Shown here: positions 33,904-42,691 of the stretch, one piece after another
Position numbering within the stretch: position 1 is the stretch's first letter
How the letters are laid out: the number at the start of each line of letters is the position of its first letter
Source: Leclercia sp. AS011
GTDB taxonomy: Bacteria > Pseudomonadota > Gammaproteobacteria > Enterobacterales > Enterobacteriaceae
Assembly (NCBI RefSeq): GCF_037152535.1
Contig: NZ_JBBCMA010000001.1
Location: 1,240,001 to 1,304,000, forward strand
Reading direction: 5' to 3'
DNA length: 64,000 nt
The notes under the pieces: model-generated
Databases searched by the model: none
The model's input: the letters and a program-made list of their open reading frames with translations, nothing else
Told to the model about the DNA's origin: nothing
Position numbers and translations under genes: made by a program

Positions 33904-36480
33904 TTAGAATTTGTAGCTGATACCCGCCTGTACGCTGGCATCGTTATCCACATCACCTGTACCGAAGTAGACCCCGGTGTTAACGGAGAAGTTGTTACCG
34001 ATAGTGGTGTTGATACCCGCCCCGAAGATACCCATCGAGGTGTTGTGACCGTCGGTGTTGTGATAATCCGCCGCTTTGATGTCGGTATTATCGCTAAACT
34101 CGGTCTGGTAACGGGCATCGGCCCATGGATAGAGCTCGACGTTCTTGTTGAGGTCTGCCAGTTTGGTGGTCACGTGCATACCGACACTGGTATTCCACTG
34201 GGAAACCTGGTTGTCGCTGAAGGCCAGCTCTTTATCAGAGAAGCCTTTCTCTTCTGCTTTATCCCATCCTAAGGTGGCATACGGCTGGAGGACGGTTTCA
34301 CCCGGCAGCATCACGTTCACACCGGTACGCAGCTGGGTGGTATACAGATTACCGTCCGCAGAGCCGCTCAGCGCTTCGGTCATGCCGCTGGTATCTTGCG
34401 TGCTGTTCTTCGCTGACATTGAGTAGCGCATATCGCCGTAGCTGAAGCTACCGTCAACAAACATGCCCCACAGATTGTCATGCAGCGCCTGCTGCCAGCC
34501 CGCATACAGGCTGTAGTAGTTGCCATAGACGGTATCCTTGAAGCTGTCAGCGCCGCCGCTGTTGCTCTGGTCGCGGCTGCGGGTCCAGGCCAGCGCCACG
34601 CCACCGGTCAGGCTGTCGCCGTTGTCCAGACGAGTTGTCCAGTCAACACCGCCCTGCACGCCCTGGGTGATGTCTTTGTAATCGACGTCATCGCTGTAAT
34701 CGCCATGCTGATACAGGAAGTCGCCCCACAGCTGCGCCCCTTCGGCGACGTTACCATACAGGCTCTGCAGATGAACCTGGTTCAGATGGTTGGCCAGATC
34801 GTCGGTAACCAGGCGGCCCGCCTGTTTGGCAGCATCCAGACCGGCAATCGCCCCCTGGACATCGCTGGCCAGCGCCCCGCGGGAGCTGTCCAGCAGCACG
34901 TTGTAGGCGTTCGGAGCGGCCATCAGCCCGGCGCTCTTAGTCAACTGCGCCGCCTGTTCAATGGTCAGGGAGTTATTGTAGTTGTAAGCTCCGCTGCGGT
35001 TTTCAACCTTTTGGGAACCGTTGCTGAACTGTGCTTCAACCGCATCGGCCGGATTGCCGGCAGTGGAGAATGTCGCAATCTGGACGTTTTTCTGATTCAG
35101 GGTAGACGCAGAGATCTGGGTCACCGTCAGGCTGTTATTCGTCCCGGTGACCGTACCAAAGTTGACGGTACTGTCGGAGGTCATGGCGACCTGAACATTG
35201 CTGCCAGTGGTATCCGCCGTTAAAGACGAGCCGTTCTGGATGGTCCAGCCAGTGTTATCGTTTAACTTATCGATGTCGATATTGTTATCCGACGTGGTGT
35301 TGATCGTTTCAAATCCGCTGATCTTACCGGTAATGGTGCTGTTGGCATCCATTGACAGCTCATCAGTGCCGGTGCCAGCATCCACGTTGCCGGTCACAGA
35401 GGAATTATTGGTCAGCACGACCGTATCATTACCTGCCCCGGTAGTAATGTCCCCGTTCACCGTCGAGTTGTTCAGCTGCACCGTGGTGCTGCTCTCATCG
35501 GCAGTCACAATGTTGCCGTTCAGGGTGCTGTTATCCAGCGAGATTTGCGCCGTGGAGGAAGAACCACTCCCCACAACGGCCACTGAACCGTTCACCGTAG
35601 CGCCATTGGTCAGCGCAACTGTGGACGCCTGCTGACCATAGATCCCCATCGCAACAGTTTGCCCCTGAAGTGCTGAGGTAATGCTGGCTGCATCCGCATT
35701 GCCTGCATAGGCTCCTTCAAAATAGCCCTGCAAGGTGGCGTTAGTTTCACTGGCCGTAACGGTGCTGTTATCAACGCTAATAGTATTATTGCTATTGCTG
35801 AAGGCATAAATAGCGCCGTTAACGGTGCTGTTGCCGGCAACATTAATGGTGTTGTCCCCGCCGGTCACGGTATAAATATCCCCGCCGAGGGCACTGCCAT
35901 TTTCAATATTAACGGTGTTGGTGCCCTGGTTAGCGCCAGAATCAACAAAAATCGCCGCGCCGCCCATATAGGCTTTATTCCCTGGCTGCGCTTTCGTTGC
36001 CGCACCGTAGGCGAGATTGTCATTTTCGCCGGTCAGGGTGGCGTGATTAATATCAATATTAAAGCTGCCGTTATCACCCGCAGCGTTATTACCCCCTTCA
36101 ATCATGTCGGTGGTCGCGCCATTTTGCAGGGTAATATTTTTGGTACCGCCAAAATTAGCCTGAACAAAGGTTCCGCTCATGTCGGTGCCGTCTACGGTCA
36201 GAGACTGGGTATCTTCCTGCTTGTTATCCCACAGATAGATAGCGTCATTGCCGTTACCGGTGCTGTTGGTGTTGGCATCGTTGATATACGCAGTACCGTT
36301 ATCATTGACTGCCCGGGACACAGTGCCATTCGGACCACTAAAAGAGTTAGTCTGGAAACCGCAGGTACTGGTCGGGGCATCGGTTGGTGAGCAGTCTGCT
36401 GCCATGGCATAGCCGGAGAAAGCAGTCAGAGAGATCAGGATGCATTGTGATAACAAGGTACGACGAGTTTTATAGCGCAT
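33904..36480 (-). CDS. Autotransporter with C-terminal outer-membrane beta-barrel
   Basis: 858 residues. A signal peptide (cleaved after AMA, about residue 28) is followed by a passenger to about residue 560, rich in Asn, Ser, Thr and short repeats such as NSTVNGDI, NSTLNGNI and GATVNGSV, which predict a right-handed beta-helix. A linker with LAAPNAYNVLL-like helix leads to a 12-strand barrel (about 590-858) ending in GISYKF, the terminal-Phe signal for Bam insertion. It is probably a surface adhesin or biofilm factor; no protease or esterase motif is seen. Its mature N-terminus holds two Cys (DCSPTDAPTSTCG). It is monocistronic, with its promoter in 36481-36840. Confidence 0.9.
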   Translation of the reverse strand: MRYKTRRTLLSQCILISLTAFSGYAMAADCSPTDAPTSTCGFQTNSFSGPNGTVSRAVNDNGTAYINDANTNSTGNGNDAIYLWDNKQEDTQSLTVDGTDMSGTFVQANFGGTKNITLQNGATTDMIEGGNNAAGDNGSFNIDINHATLTGENDNLAYGAATKAQPGNKAYMGGAAIFVDSGANQGTNTVNIENGSALGGDIYTVTGGDNTINVAGNSTVNGAIYAFSNSNNTISVDNSTVTASETNATLQGYFEGAYAGNADAASITSALQGQTVAMGIYGQQASTVALTNGATVNGSVAVVGSGSSSTAQISLDNSTLNGNIVTADESSTTVQLNNSTVNGDITTGAGNDTVVLTNNSSVTGNVDAGTGTDELSMDANSTITGKISGFETINTTSDNNIDIDKLNDNTGWTIQNGSSLTADTTGSNVQVAMTSDSTVNFGTVTGTNNSLTVTQISASTLNQKNVQIATFSTAGNPADAVEAQFSNGSQKVENRSGAYNYNNSLTIEQAAQLTKSAGLMAAPNAYNVLLDSSRGALASDVQGAIAGLDAAKQAGRLVTDDLANHLNQVHLQSLYGNVAEGAQLWGDFLYQHGDYSDDVDYKDITQGVQGGVDWTTRLDNGDSLTGGVALAWTRSRDQSNSGGADSFKDTVYGNYYSLYAGWQQALHDNLWGMFVDGSFSYGDMRYSMSAKNSTQDTSGMTEALSGSADGNLYTTQLRTGVNVMLPGETVLQPYATLGWDKAEEKGFSDKELAFSDNQVSQWNTSVGMHVTTKLADLNKNVELYPWADARYQTEFSDNTDIKAADYHNTDGHNTSMGIFGAGINTTIGNNFSVNTGVYFGTGDVDNDASVQAGISYKF

Positions 36481-36840
36481 TTTTATATCCCTAAGATGAT
36501 TCTGATAAACAATCGATCGCAGAGATTTTTACGCAATAAAAACGAATTAAGAATAGTCTCGCTGCCTGCTATTTGTAATATTAATTCCATCCCGGCATTT
36601 AAATATAAAAATCAGAATAAGCAGGATGAGTATAAATTTTAGATTAATAGATTCATGTGATGAATGATTTTGATCGCTTATTCAACGCAGGGGAGCACCA
36701 TAAACCCCCTCGTTTTATAGATACCCCTTAGTGATTATAAAAATACCGATTCAGGAAGAGTAAAAACACTATAAATAATGTTTAGGATACTAACATTTTG
36801 TTTCATTGGGCGGGGGCAAGGTGTCGCTCCCGCCGGAAGG
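36481..36840. other. Upstream region of the autotransporter gene
   Basis: 360 bp, strongly A+T-rich, with no coding frame of note. It must contain the autotransporter promoter and possibly a long 5' leader. A GC stem near 36807-36834 (GGCGGG/CCCGCC) lies just behind the lipoprotein gene but lacks a T tract. Confidence 0.5.
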
Positions 36841-37176
36841 TTAAATCTTCAGCTCAGGAACCAGGGCTTTTTTGTCCGACATGCAGGTCTGCCACGCCTT
36901 GCCGGGCTCGCCGTTATCCAGCACCGAGGAGGTGCGATACTCCACCGTGCGGGTGCGCTGGTCAGACGCCACGTACTCGATGGTAGTCCAGCGGGTGTCA
37001 GCATCCTTCCCTTCGGCGGTGAGTTCGATGGTCTGGTTTTTCACAATCTCGGCGCACTCGCTTGCCGCGGCCTCAACTTTGCGAAACTTCTTCTCTTCAG
37101 GTGAGGTGCCCTCGTTGGACATACACCCGGTAAACAGCAAACAGGCCAGAGAGATCAGGCTGATTTTTTGCAGCAT
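36841..37176 (-). CDS. Small lipoprotein of unknown function
   Basis: The 111-residue protein starts at ATG 37176 (GTG 37179 is also possible; AAGGA lies upstream). It has a lipoprotein signal peptide with lipobox LLFTGC, and the acylated Cys is followed by MSNEG. With Met/Ser after Cys it should be sorted to the outer membrane. The mature part has two Cys (ASECAEIV, WQTCMSDK), probably disulfide-bonded, and no known domain that I recognise. It is monocistronic, upstream of the autotransporter on the same strand. Confidence 0.8.
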   Translation of the reverse strand: MLQKISLISLACLLFTGCMSNEGTSPEEKKFRKVEAAASECAEIVKNQTIELTAEGKDADTRWTTIEYVASDQRTRTVEYRTSSVLDNGEPGKAWQTCMSDKKALVPELKI

Positions 37177-37296
37177 CACGCAGTCCTTTTGTTAAACACG
37201 CATTAGCTGAAAGCGTAGCCTATGCGGCTGGGCTCTTCCTGGTTTAACGGAGCTGGGCCTGCATTTCCCTTATTTCTCGTAACTGCTCTCTGGTCA

Positions 37297-37614
37297 TCAG
37301 GCGATATGACTCTTTTTCCTTATGCGTTGTCGCGAAACGCTGGCTTCGAAGTGGCGAAGATCGTCCAAACTTTCCAGTTGCGGCAAAAACAGATTTTCCA
37401 GTTCCCCGCTAAGACCCAAAACCATCGCCACACGCACCACGACTTCAAAGCTGATATTGCGCCCAGCTTCCAGATTTGAAACTGTATTTACTCCTGTACC
37501 CGCCCGCTGCGCCAGTTCGGCTTGGGTGAACTGCCGTCGAAGACGTTGCTGGCGCAAACGTTCGCAAAGCAACGTGAGAATTTCATCAGGACTTTTAAAG
37601 TTTAAATCCAACAT
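37297..37614 (-). CDS. XRE-family regulator, orphan HipB-like
   Basis: 105 residues. The helix-turn-helix is FTQAELAQRAGTGVNTVSNL (about residues 29-48), followed by EAGRNISFEVVVRVAMVLGL. The C-terminal LFLPQLESLDDLRHFEASVS and RQRIRKK is the tail usually seen in antitoxins paired with HipA-like kinases, but no kinase gene follows. Only a 17-codon frame overlaps the stop (TGATG, about 37244-37299). It may be a solitary regulator or the remains of a toxin-antitoxin pair. An imperfect inverted repeat (TGGCT...AGCCA, 37627-37649) just upstream could be its operator. Confidence 0.8.
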   Translation of the reverse strand: MLDLNFKSPDEILTLLCERLRQQRLRRQFTQAELAQRAGTGVNTVSNLEAGRNISFEVVVRVAMVLGLSGELENLFLPQLESLDDLRHFEASVSRQRIRKKSHIA

Positions 37615-37626
37615 TTTGTACCTTAA

Positions 37627-37649
37627 TGGCTAATTTGGACTTTAAGCCA
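37627..37649 (-). promoter_or_regulatory. Candidate operator of the XRE regulator
   Basis: Arms TGGCT (37627-37631) and AGCCA (37645-37649) with A+T-rich inner bases form an imperfect 23-bp dyad 13 bases before the regulator's start codon. Confidence 0.4.
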
Positions 37650-37685
37650 CAAAATATGAGAATTAAATGACTCAATTAAGGCCAT

Positions 37686-38441
37686 TCACGCTTTCACAAC
37701 CGAAACCCCCTGCTGGCTTACCGCCTCCACCCAGCGGCTGTCGGTATCCGGTTCAACCACCACGGTGTTGATCAGCGCAAGCTCACCAATCAGGAAAGAC
37801 GATGCGGTGTTGATTTTTTCCGGGGAGGCCAGTACCACCGTTTCGGCGGCTCTGCCGGAAAATGCCCGTTTGATGCACGCTTCTTCATAATCTCCGGTGG
37901 TTAACCCGGCCTCAGGGTGGATCCCGGTTACGCCCATGAAAAACAGATCGGCATGGATATGTGCAATCCCTTCAATGGCTGCTGCCCCCACCGTGACGAC
38001 AGAGTGGCGGAACAGGCGGCCGCCGATGAGGATCACCTCCACCCGGGGAAAGTCCACCAGCGCCAGGGCAATACCCGGGCTGTGGGTCACCGCCGTGAAA
38101 GGCAGATCCGCAGGCAGGCTGCGCACCAGCTCGGTGGTGGTGGTTCCGCCGTCGATGATCACCACCTGGCCCGGCGAGATAAGCTCAACCCCCTTCTTTG
38201 CTACCCGTTTTTTCGCCTCGATGCCGAGACTGCTGCGTTCGGCAAAGCTGGAGACCGCCTGTGATGCCGGTAACGCGCCGCCGTGGACCCGCTGTAAACG
38301 CCCCTCGGCCGCCAGCTCGCGCAGATCCCGGCGAATGGTGTCTTCTGATACCTCAAATTCCAGGCTGAGATTTTTGGACAGCACCTGCCCTTCGGCACTC
38401 AGTTTTTCGAGGATCAGCTGTTTGCGTTGACGAGTGAGCAT
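37686..38441 (-). CDS. DeoR/GlpR-family transcriptional regulator
   Basis: 251 residues from ATG 38441. The N-terminal DeoR helix-turn-helix is LSLEFEVSEDTIRRDLRELA followed by RVHGGALP, the family signature. The C-terminal DeoRC sugar-phosphate sensor domain has IDGGTTTTELVRSLP and the usual LIGGRLFR and FFMGVTGIHPEAGLTT motifs. It should bind a phosphorylated sugar or nucleotide-sugar product. It is divergent from a NudK-like Nudix hydrolase gene; the 87-bp gap has a promoter with an inverted repeat in its spacer, so control of that gene is the natural inference. Confidence 0.88.
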   Translation of the reverse strand: MLTRQRKQLILEKLSAEGQVLSKNLSLEFEVSEDTIRRDLRELAAEGRLQRVHGGALPASQAVSSFAERSSLGIEAKKRVAKKGVELISPGQVVIIDGGTTTTELVRSLPADLPFTAVTHSPGIALALVDFPRVEVILIGGRLFRHSVVTVGAAAIEGIAHIHADLFFMGVTGIHPEAGLTTGDYEEACIKRAFSGRAAETVVLASPEKINTASSFLIGELALINTVVVEPDTDSRWVEAVSQQGVSVVKA

Positions 38442-38471
38442 GGGGTGGTTCCTGAGGTTGCATGTTTGATC

Positions 38472-38501
38472 TTGATATTGCACGAATGTGCGGTTTATGA
38501 T
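38472..38501 (+). promoter_or_regulatory. Promoter of the NudK-like gene with embedded dyad
   Basis: -35 TTGATA (38472-38477) and -10 TATGAT (38496-38501), spacer 18 bp. The dyad GCAC-GAAT-GTGC (38480-38491) lies in the spacer, well placed for repression by the divergent DeoR protein. Confidence 0.6.
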
Positions 38502-38528
38502 GCCCACTCTACGTAAACAGGAGGCATC

Positions 38529-39113
38529 GTGCAATCTAATCGTGCAGAAGTACGCATCCTCGACAGCAAAACGCTGTCAGATGACTGGTACACACTCAAG
38601 AAATATACCTTCGACGTGCGCCGCCGTAACGGGGAGTGGCAGCGCCAGAACCGCGAGGCCTACGACCGGGGCAATGGCGCAACTATCCTGCTCTACAACC
38701 GCGACAAACGGACGGTGATCCTCACCCGCCAGTTCCGCTTTCCGGTGTACATCAACGGGCACGACGGCTATCTGATTGAAACCGCCGCCGGCCTGCTCGA
38801 CAACATGGCACCGGAAGAGCGCATCAAGGCCGAAGCGGAAGAAGAGACCGGGTATCAGATCGACCACGTTGAGAAAGTGTTCGAAGCCTTTATGAGCCCC
38901 GGCTCGGTCACCGAGAAACTCTACTTTTACATTGCGGAGTATCTTCCCGGGGATCGCACCGGCGAAGGCGGCGGCATTGAGGCCGAGGGTGAGGACATCG
39001 AGGTGCTGGAGTGGCCCATCGATCAGGCGTTACTGGCTATTGATGACGGACTGATTGTCGATGGCAAAACCATCATGCTGCTGTATCACGTGGCCCTGAA
39101 GAAGATCCTCTAA
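38529..39113 (+). CDS. Nudix hydrolase, GDP-mannose pyrophosphatase NudK-like
   Basis: 194 residues beginning at GTG 38529, which follows AGGAGG six bases upstream. The Nudix box is GLLDN ... ERIKAEAEEETGYQI (about residues 88-111), within the layout of the ADP-ribose/GDP-mannose subfamily (REAYDRGNGATILLYNRDKR, AFMSPGSVTEKLYFYIAEY). It resembles E. coli NudK, which splits GDP-mannose to GMP and mannose-1-phosphate with Mg2+. It may be a paralogue, since the usual nudK lies elsewhere. Coupling to a DeoR sugar-phosphate sensor suggests a nucleotide-sugar substrate. Confidence 0.85.
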   Translation: MQSNRAEVRILDSKTLSDDWYTLKKYTFDVRRRNGEWQRQNREAYDRGNGATILLYNRDKRTVILTRQFRFPVYINGHDGYLIETAAGLLDNMAPEERIKAEAEEETGYQIDHVEKVFEAFMSPGSVTEKLYFYIAEYLPGDRTGEGGGIEAEGEDIEVLEWPIDQALLAIDDGLIVDGKTIMLLYHVALKKIL

Positions 39114-39200
39114 CGAAATCGCACCGACAGAAACGGATTTCTGTCTTTTCGCAAACCTCATCATCTACACTTCTGAAAAGCACAAACCGGAGATGCCTGC

Positions 39201-39959
39201 ATGACCGACTGGAACCCCGCCCTGTATCTGCAATACGGCGCAGAACGCACCCGCCCGGCTTTAGAGCTCCTCTCCCGCATTGCGCTGGATGAGGTCACCG
39301 ATGTTGTCGATCTGGGCTGCGGGCCGGGCAACAGCACGGCGCTGCTCCAGCAACGATGGCCCTCGGCGCATATCACCGGGGTGGATACGTCCCCGGCGAT
39401 GCTGGCAGAAGCCCGAGCGGCGTTGCCGGGCTGTCGGTTTGTTGAGGCCGATATTCGCCACTATCGCCCGGAACAGGCCCTGAGCGTGATTTACGCCAAC
39501 GCCTCGTTGCAGTGGGTGGAAAACCATTACGAACTGCTGCCGCATCTGGTCTCGCTGCTGAAGCTGAACGGCGTACTGGCGATCCAGATGCCGGATAACT
39601 TCCTGGAGCCGACCCACGTGCTGATGCGTGAGGTAGCCTGGGAACAGGATTATCCGGATCGCGGCCGCACGGCCCTGCCCGGCGTCCATGCCTATTACGA
39701 TATTCTGACCGAGGCGGGATGCGAGGTGGATATCTGGCGCACCACCTATTACCACCAGATGCGTTCCCACCAGGCGATTATCGACTGGGTAAGCGCTACC
39801 GGCCTGCGGCCCTGGCTCCAGGAGCTGAATGAGAGCGAGCAACAACGCTATTTGCACCGCTATCATCAGCTGCTGGAGGAGCAGTATCCGCTACAGGAGA
39901 ACGGGCAGATCCTGCTGGCTTTTCCGCGACTGTTTATCGTCGCCAGACGTGTCCCTTAA
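39201..39959 (+). CDS. tam: Trans-aconitate 2-methyltransferase
   Basis: The 252 residues match E. coli Tam in length and sequence: the N-terminal [20 protein letters not shown], the SAM-binding [13 protein letters not shown] (about residues 32-44) and [17 protein letters not shown]. It methylates trans-aconitate, a spontaneous isomer of cis-aconitate that inhibits aconitase, in the cytosol. Its place fits the E. coli order tam-yneE-uxaB, with extra genes inserted here. It abuts head-on with the DipZ-like gene (stop codons at 39959 and 39960). Confidence 0.95.
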   Translation: MTDWNPALYLQYGAERTRPALELLSRIALDEVTDVVDLGCGPGNSTALLQQRWPSAHITGVDTSPAMLAEARAALPGCRFVEADIRHYRPEQALSVIYANASLQWVENHYELLPHLVSLLKLNGVLAIQMPDNFLEPTHVLMREVAWEQDYPDRGRTALPGVHAYYDILTEAGCEVDIWRTTYYHQMRSHQAIIDWVSATGLRPWLQELNESEQQRYLHRYHQLLEEQYPLQENGQILLAFPRLFIVARRVP

Positions 39960-41150
39960 TCAGGCTTTCGCCTCTTTCAGCAGCTGCTGGATCACCAGCT
40001 CCTGCTTATCGTTATTTCCCTCGCCGAAAGAGGCGTAGCGCAGCTGCCCTTTGGCATCAAAGAAGTAGTGTGCCGGCCAGTAACGATTACCGAAGGCGGT
40101 CCAGATCCTGTAGTTGTTGTCAGTCACCACCCGGTACGGGAGCTGCCATTTGTTGATGGCCTGCTGCACCGACGCCAGCGGTTTTTCCCACTGATATTCC
40201 GGAGTATGTACGCCAATCACCACCAGTCCCTGAGCCTGATACTTATTGGCCCACTCGCGGACGTGCGGCAGAGCGTGCTGACAGTTGATGCAGTCCCAGG
40301 TCCAGAAGTCGATCAGCACCACTTTGCCTTTTAACGACGCCGGGGTGACGGGATCGCCGTTCAGCCAGCCGGTGCCCCCCTCAAGGGACGGCATGGCGCT
40401 GGTGGTGACCGGTTGTGCGACCGGCTGGAGGGTTGGCTGAGGTTGGCTTTCCGGTGCCAGCTGCAGGAGCGTTTTCTCCAGACGGTCGGCTACGCCGTTT
40501 GCCCCCTGAAAAACGCTGTTCAGACCGAAGGCGGTAAAGGCCACCGACATCAGCATCGCCACGCCCGCCCCTTTTCGCAGCCCGTCCATCAGCCCCGACT
40601 GGGTTTTCAGCCGCGCAATCAGCGCCTGCCCGCTGAAGCCGAGCAGCGCCAGCATCACCGCACAGCCGCTGCCGTAAGCCGCCAGCAGGCTACCGGTGGC
40701 GATCGGGTTATGCCCTGCGATACTCAGACTGAGGATCGCCCCCAGAACCGGTCCGGCGCACGGCGACCACAGCAGCCCGACCGCCAGCCCGGCGAGCACC
40801 GCTGAGGCCTGGCCTCCGGTTTGCGTGCTGCGGGAATTAATCGCGTTGCCAAGGCGTAATGCGGGTCCGGCGATGCGCTGGGCAAAGGTCGGGAAGATCA
40901 GGGCCAGCGCAGCCAGGCTCAACATCCCCAGCGCAATCCAGCGCCCGACCAGGGTGGCGCTGACCACCCAGTCGCTGGCGACGGTGATCAGGCTGGCAAC
41001 CAGGGTAAACATGATCACCATCCCGAAGAGCATGGCGACAAGCTGGCGCTTCTGGCCGCGAAAACCGGCGAACAGCAGCGGGATGACGGGAAGCGTACAG
41101 GGGCTGAGCAGGCTGACCATGCCCCCTAAAAATGCGATCACGAGAAACAT
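39960..41150 (-). CDS. DipZ-like fusion of CcdA-type membrane protein and thioredoxin-fold domain
   Basis: 396 residues. The N-terminal ~230 residues are a CcdA/DsbD-beta-type domain of about six helices with the paired cysteine motifs LLSPCTLPVIPLLF and LLWSPCAGPVLGAIL, which shuttle electrons across the inner membrane. A Pro/Gln-rich linker (QPQPTLQPVAQPV) leads to a periplasmic TlpA/redoxin domain (about 275-396) with the active site WTWDCINC. The third, mycobacterial DipZ domain is absent. It should pass cytosolic reducing power to a periplasmic thiol target. It is a single gene, and no partner is adjacent. Confidence 0.88.
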   Translation of the reverse strand: MFLVIAFLGGMVSLLSPCTLPVIPLLFAGFRGQKRQLVAMLFGMVIMFTLVASLITVASDWVVSATLVGRWIALGMLSLAALALIFPTFAQRIAGPALRLGNAINSRSTQTGGQASAVLAGLAVGLLWSPCAGPVLGAILSLSIAGHNPIATGSLLAAYGSGCAVMLALLGFSGQALIARLKTQSGLMDGLRKGAGVAMLMSVAFTAFGLNSVFQGANGVADRLEKTLLQLAPESQPQPTLQPVAQPVTTSAMPSLEGGTGWLNGDPVTPASLKGKVVLIDFWTWDCINCQHALPHVREWANKYQAQGLVVIGVHTPEYQWEKPLASVQQAINKWQLPYRVVTDNNYRIWTAFGNRYWPAHYFFDAKGQLRYASFGEGNNDKQELVIQQLLKEAKA

Positions 41151-41300
41151 AATTCACCTCACTAAAGCGGTTGGCTGCGACGATTACAGTGAGGCTATTA
41201 CAGCGTGGGGATGTGTCTGGCATGTGTGGAGGACAGGGGGATTTGTCAGGTGGTGTATTCGTTTAGCGCGGAGATACAGTTCGGTACAAAGGGTGCGGTC

Positions 41301-41336
41301 TGAATGCCCGGCGGCGCTACGCTTGCCGGGCATTCA
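41301..41336. repeat. REP-type palindrome
   Basis: The 36-bp sequence has perfect outer arms TGAATGCCCGGC and GCCGGGCATTCA around a GGCGCTACGCTT-type centre, the usual REP layout. It forms a BIME-like pair with the element at 41355-41386 and separates the DipZ-like gene from the sensor kinase gene. Confidence 0.85.
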
Positions 41337-41354
41337 GGGACAAGACCTTGTTGT

Positions 41355-41386
41355 GTAGGCCGGGTCAGGCGCAGCCGCCACCCGGC
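41355..41386. repeat. REP element, second unit of a BIME
   Basis: GTAGGCCGGGTCAGGCGCAG followed by CCGCCACCCGGC is a textbook enterobacterial REP. Its pairing with 41301-41336 makes a short BIME right behind the sensor kinase stop codon. Confidence 0.9.
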
Positions 41387-41389
41387 AAT

Positions 41390-42691
41390 TCACACCACCG
41401 GCAAGGTAATGCGCGCGGAAAGCCCGCCCTCGGGCCGGTTTGCCAGCTGTAACTGCCCCTCCAACTGGGCGGTAAGCTGGGCGGCAATCGCCAGCCCCAG
41501 CCCGGTGCCACCAGTGTCCCGGTTACGGGAGGATTCCACCCGGTAAAACGGCTGCAACACCGCCGCCAGCTCCTGCTCCGGAATACCCGGGCCGTTATCG
41601 TCCACGGCGATCAGCACCCTGTCATCGCCCACCGTCAGCCTCACCTCCGCGGTATCACCAAATTTCAAAGCGTTATCCAGCAGATTGGTGAGGATACGGT
41701 GCAGCGCCTGCGGACGGGTGGCGAAGGGTACGGCGGTGCGGGCTGCGGTAAACTGCACGTTTTTGCCGGTATCGCTGTAATCACACACCAGGGTATCAAT
41801 AAAGTTATAGAGATCGACGTTGCGCACCGGCTCTGGCGATACCCCGGACGAGCGGGCGTAGTCGATCCCCTCGCGTACCAGCCGGGTCATGCTGTCCAGA
41901 TCCTGGGTGAGTTTGTCGCGCAGTTCCGGCTGGTCGGCCATCTCCACCCGCAACCGCATCCGGGTGATGGGCGTCTGTAAGTCATGGGAGATGGCGGCAA
42001 GGATCTGCGCCCTCTCCTTCAGCGAGGTCTGGATCCGCTCCTGCATGGCGTTAAACGCCCGCGCCGCATGTTGTACCTCCAGCGGGCCTTGCTCGGTGAG
42101 GGTCAGCGGATTCGGGCTGGCGGGTTCAAGGGTGTCGACCGCCCGGGTAAAGCGGGTAAAAGGCCGCACCACCTGACGCACCGCCAGCCAGGCGCAGAGC
42201 GCCACTAACAGCAGCTGAAGAATAAACACCACCGGCAGCCAGCGGGCGACCGGCGGCATCCGCGGGGTAAGATCCAGGGTCAACGGCGAGCCGTCACGCA
42301 GCGTCAGGTGTGCCTGGATATGGGAAACCGGCCCCGGCACCGCCGTGAAGCGCAGCGGATACTGGGTCGCCAGGGTATCCGTTAACGTCCGGACCGCATC
42401 CCGGGAACGGGCATCCGCGGGCGGCGCGCCCGCCTCTCCCGGCCCCAGTATGTAGTGATAGTTATCCCGGTCGAGGCGCGGAAGCCACTGCGCCCGCTCA
42501 TTCGCAGGCAGCCGGTCGAGGATCGCCACGCTGGTGGAGACATCATCCTGCAGATTGCCCAGCATCACGTTGCGCACGCTGCTCATCCGTTCGTACATGA
42601 CCAGGGTCAGGCTCAGGCCATTGGCAAGCAACAATCCCAGCAGGACGATCAGCAGCAGACGATAGTGCAGCGAACGCGGCCAGAGCCTCAT
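41390..42691 (-). CDS. Sensor histidine kinase
   Basis: 433 residues. Two transmembrane helices (about 11-30 and 158-180) flank a periplasmic sensor of about 125 residues. HAMP follows, then the dimerisation domain with the phospho-acceptor His in AAISHDLQTPITRMRLR (about residue 238), and the ATPase with NLLDNALKF (N box), DDNGPGIPE (G1) and GGTGLGLAIAAQL (G2). The ATG overlaps the regulator's stop (ATGA), so both are co-translated. The ligand is unknown; no metal- or nitrate-sensor pattern was recognised. Confidence 0.92.
   Translation of the reverse strand: MRLWPRSLHYRLLLIVLLGLLLANGLSLTLVMYERMSSVRNVMLGNLQDDVSTSVAILDRLPANERAQWLPRLDRDNYHYILGPGEAGAPPADARSRDAVRTLTDTLATQYPLRFTAVPGPVSHIQAHLTLRDGSPLTLDLTPRMPPVARWLPVVFILQLLLVALCAWLAVRQVVRPFTRFTRAVDTLEPASPNPLTLTEQGPLEVQHAARAFNAMQERIQTSLKERAQILAAISHDLQTPITRMRLRVEMADQPELRDKLTQDLDSMTRLVREGIDYARSSGVSPEPVRNVDLYNFIDTLVCDYSDTGKNVQFTAARTAVPFATRPQALHRILTNLLDNALKFGDTAEVRLTVGDDRVLIAVDDNGPGIPEQELAAVLQPFYRVESSRNRDTGGTGLGLAIAAQLTAQLEGQLQLANRPEGGLSARITLPVV

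Noticed and set aside
36807..36834. Terminator of the small lipoprotein gene
   Set aside because: The GGCGGG/CCCGCC stem has a long loop and no T tract on the minus strand.
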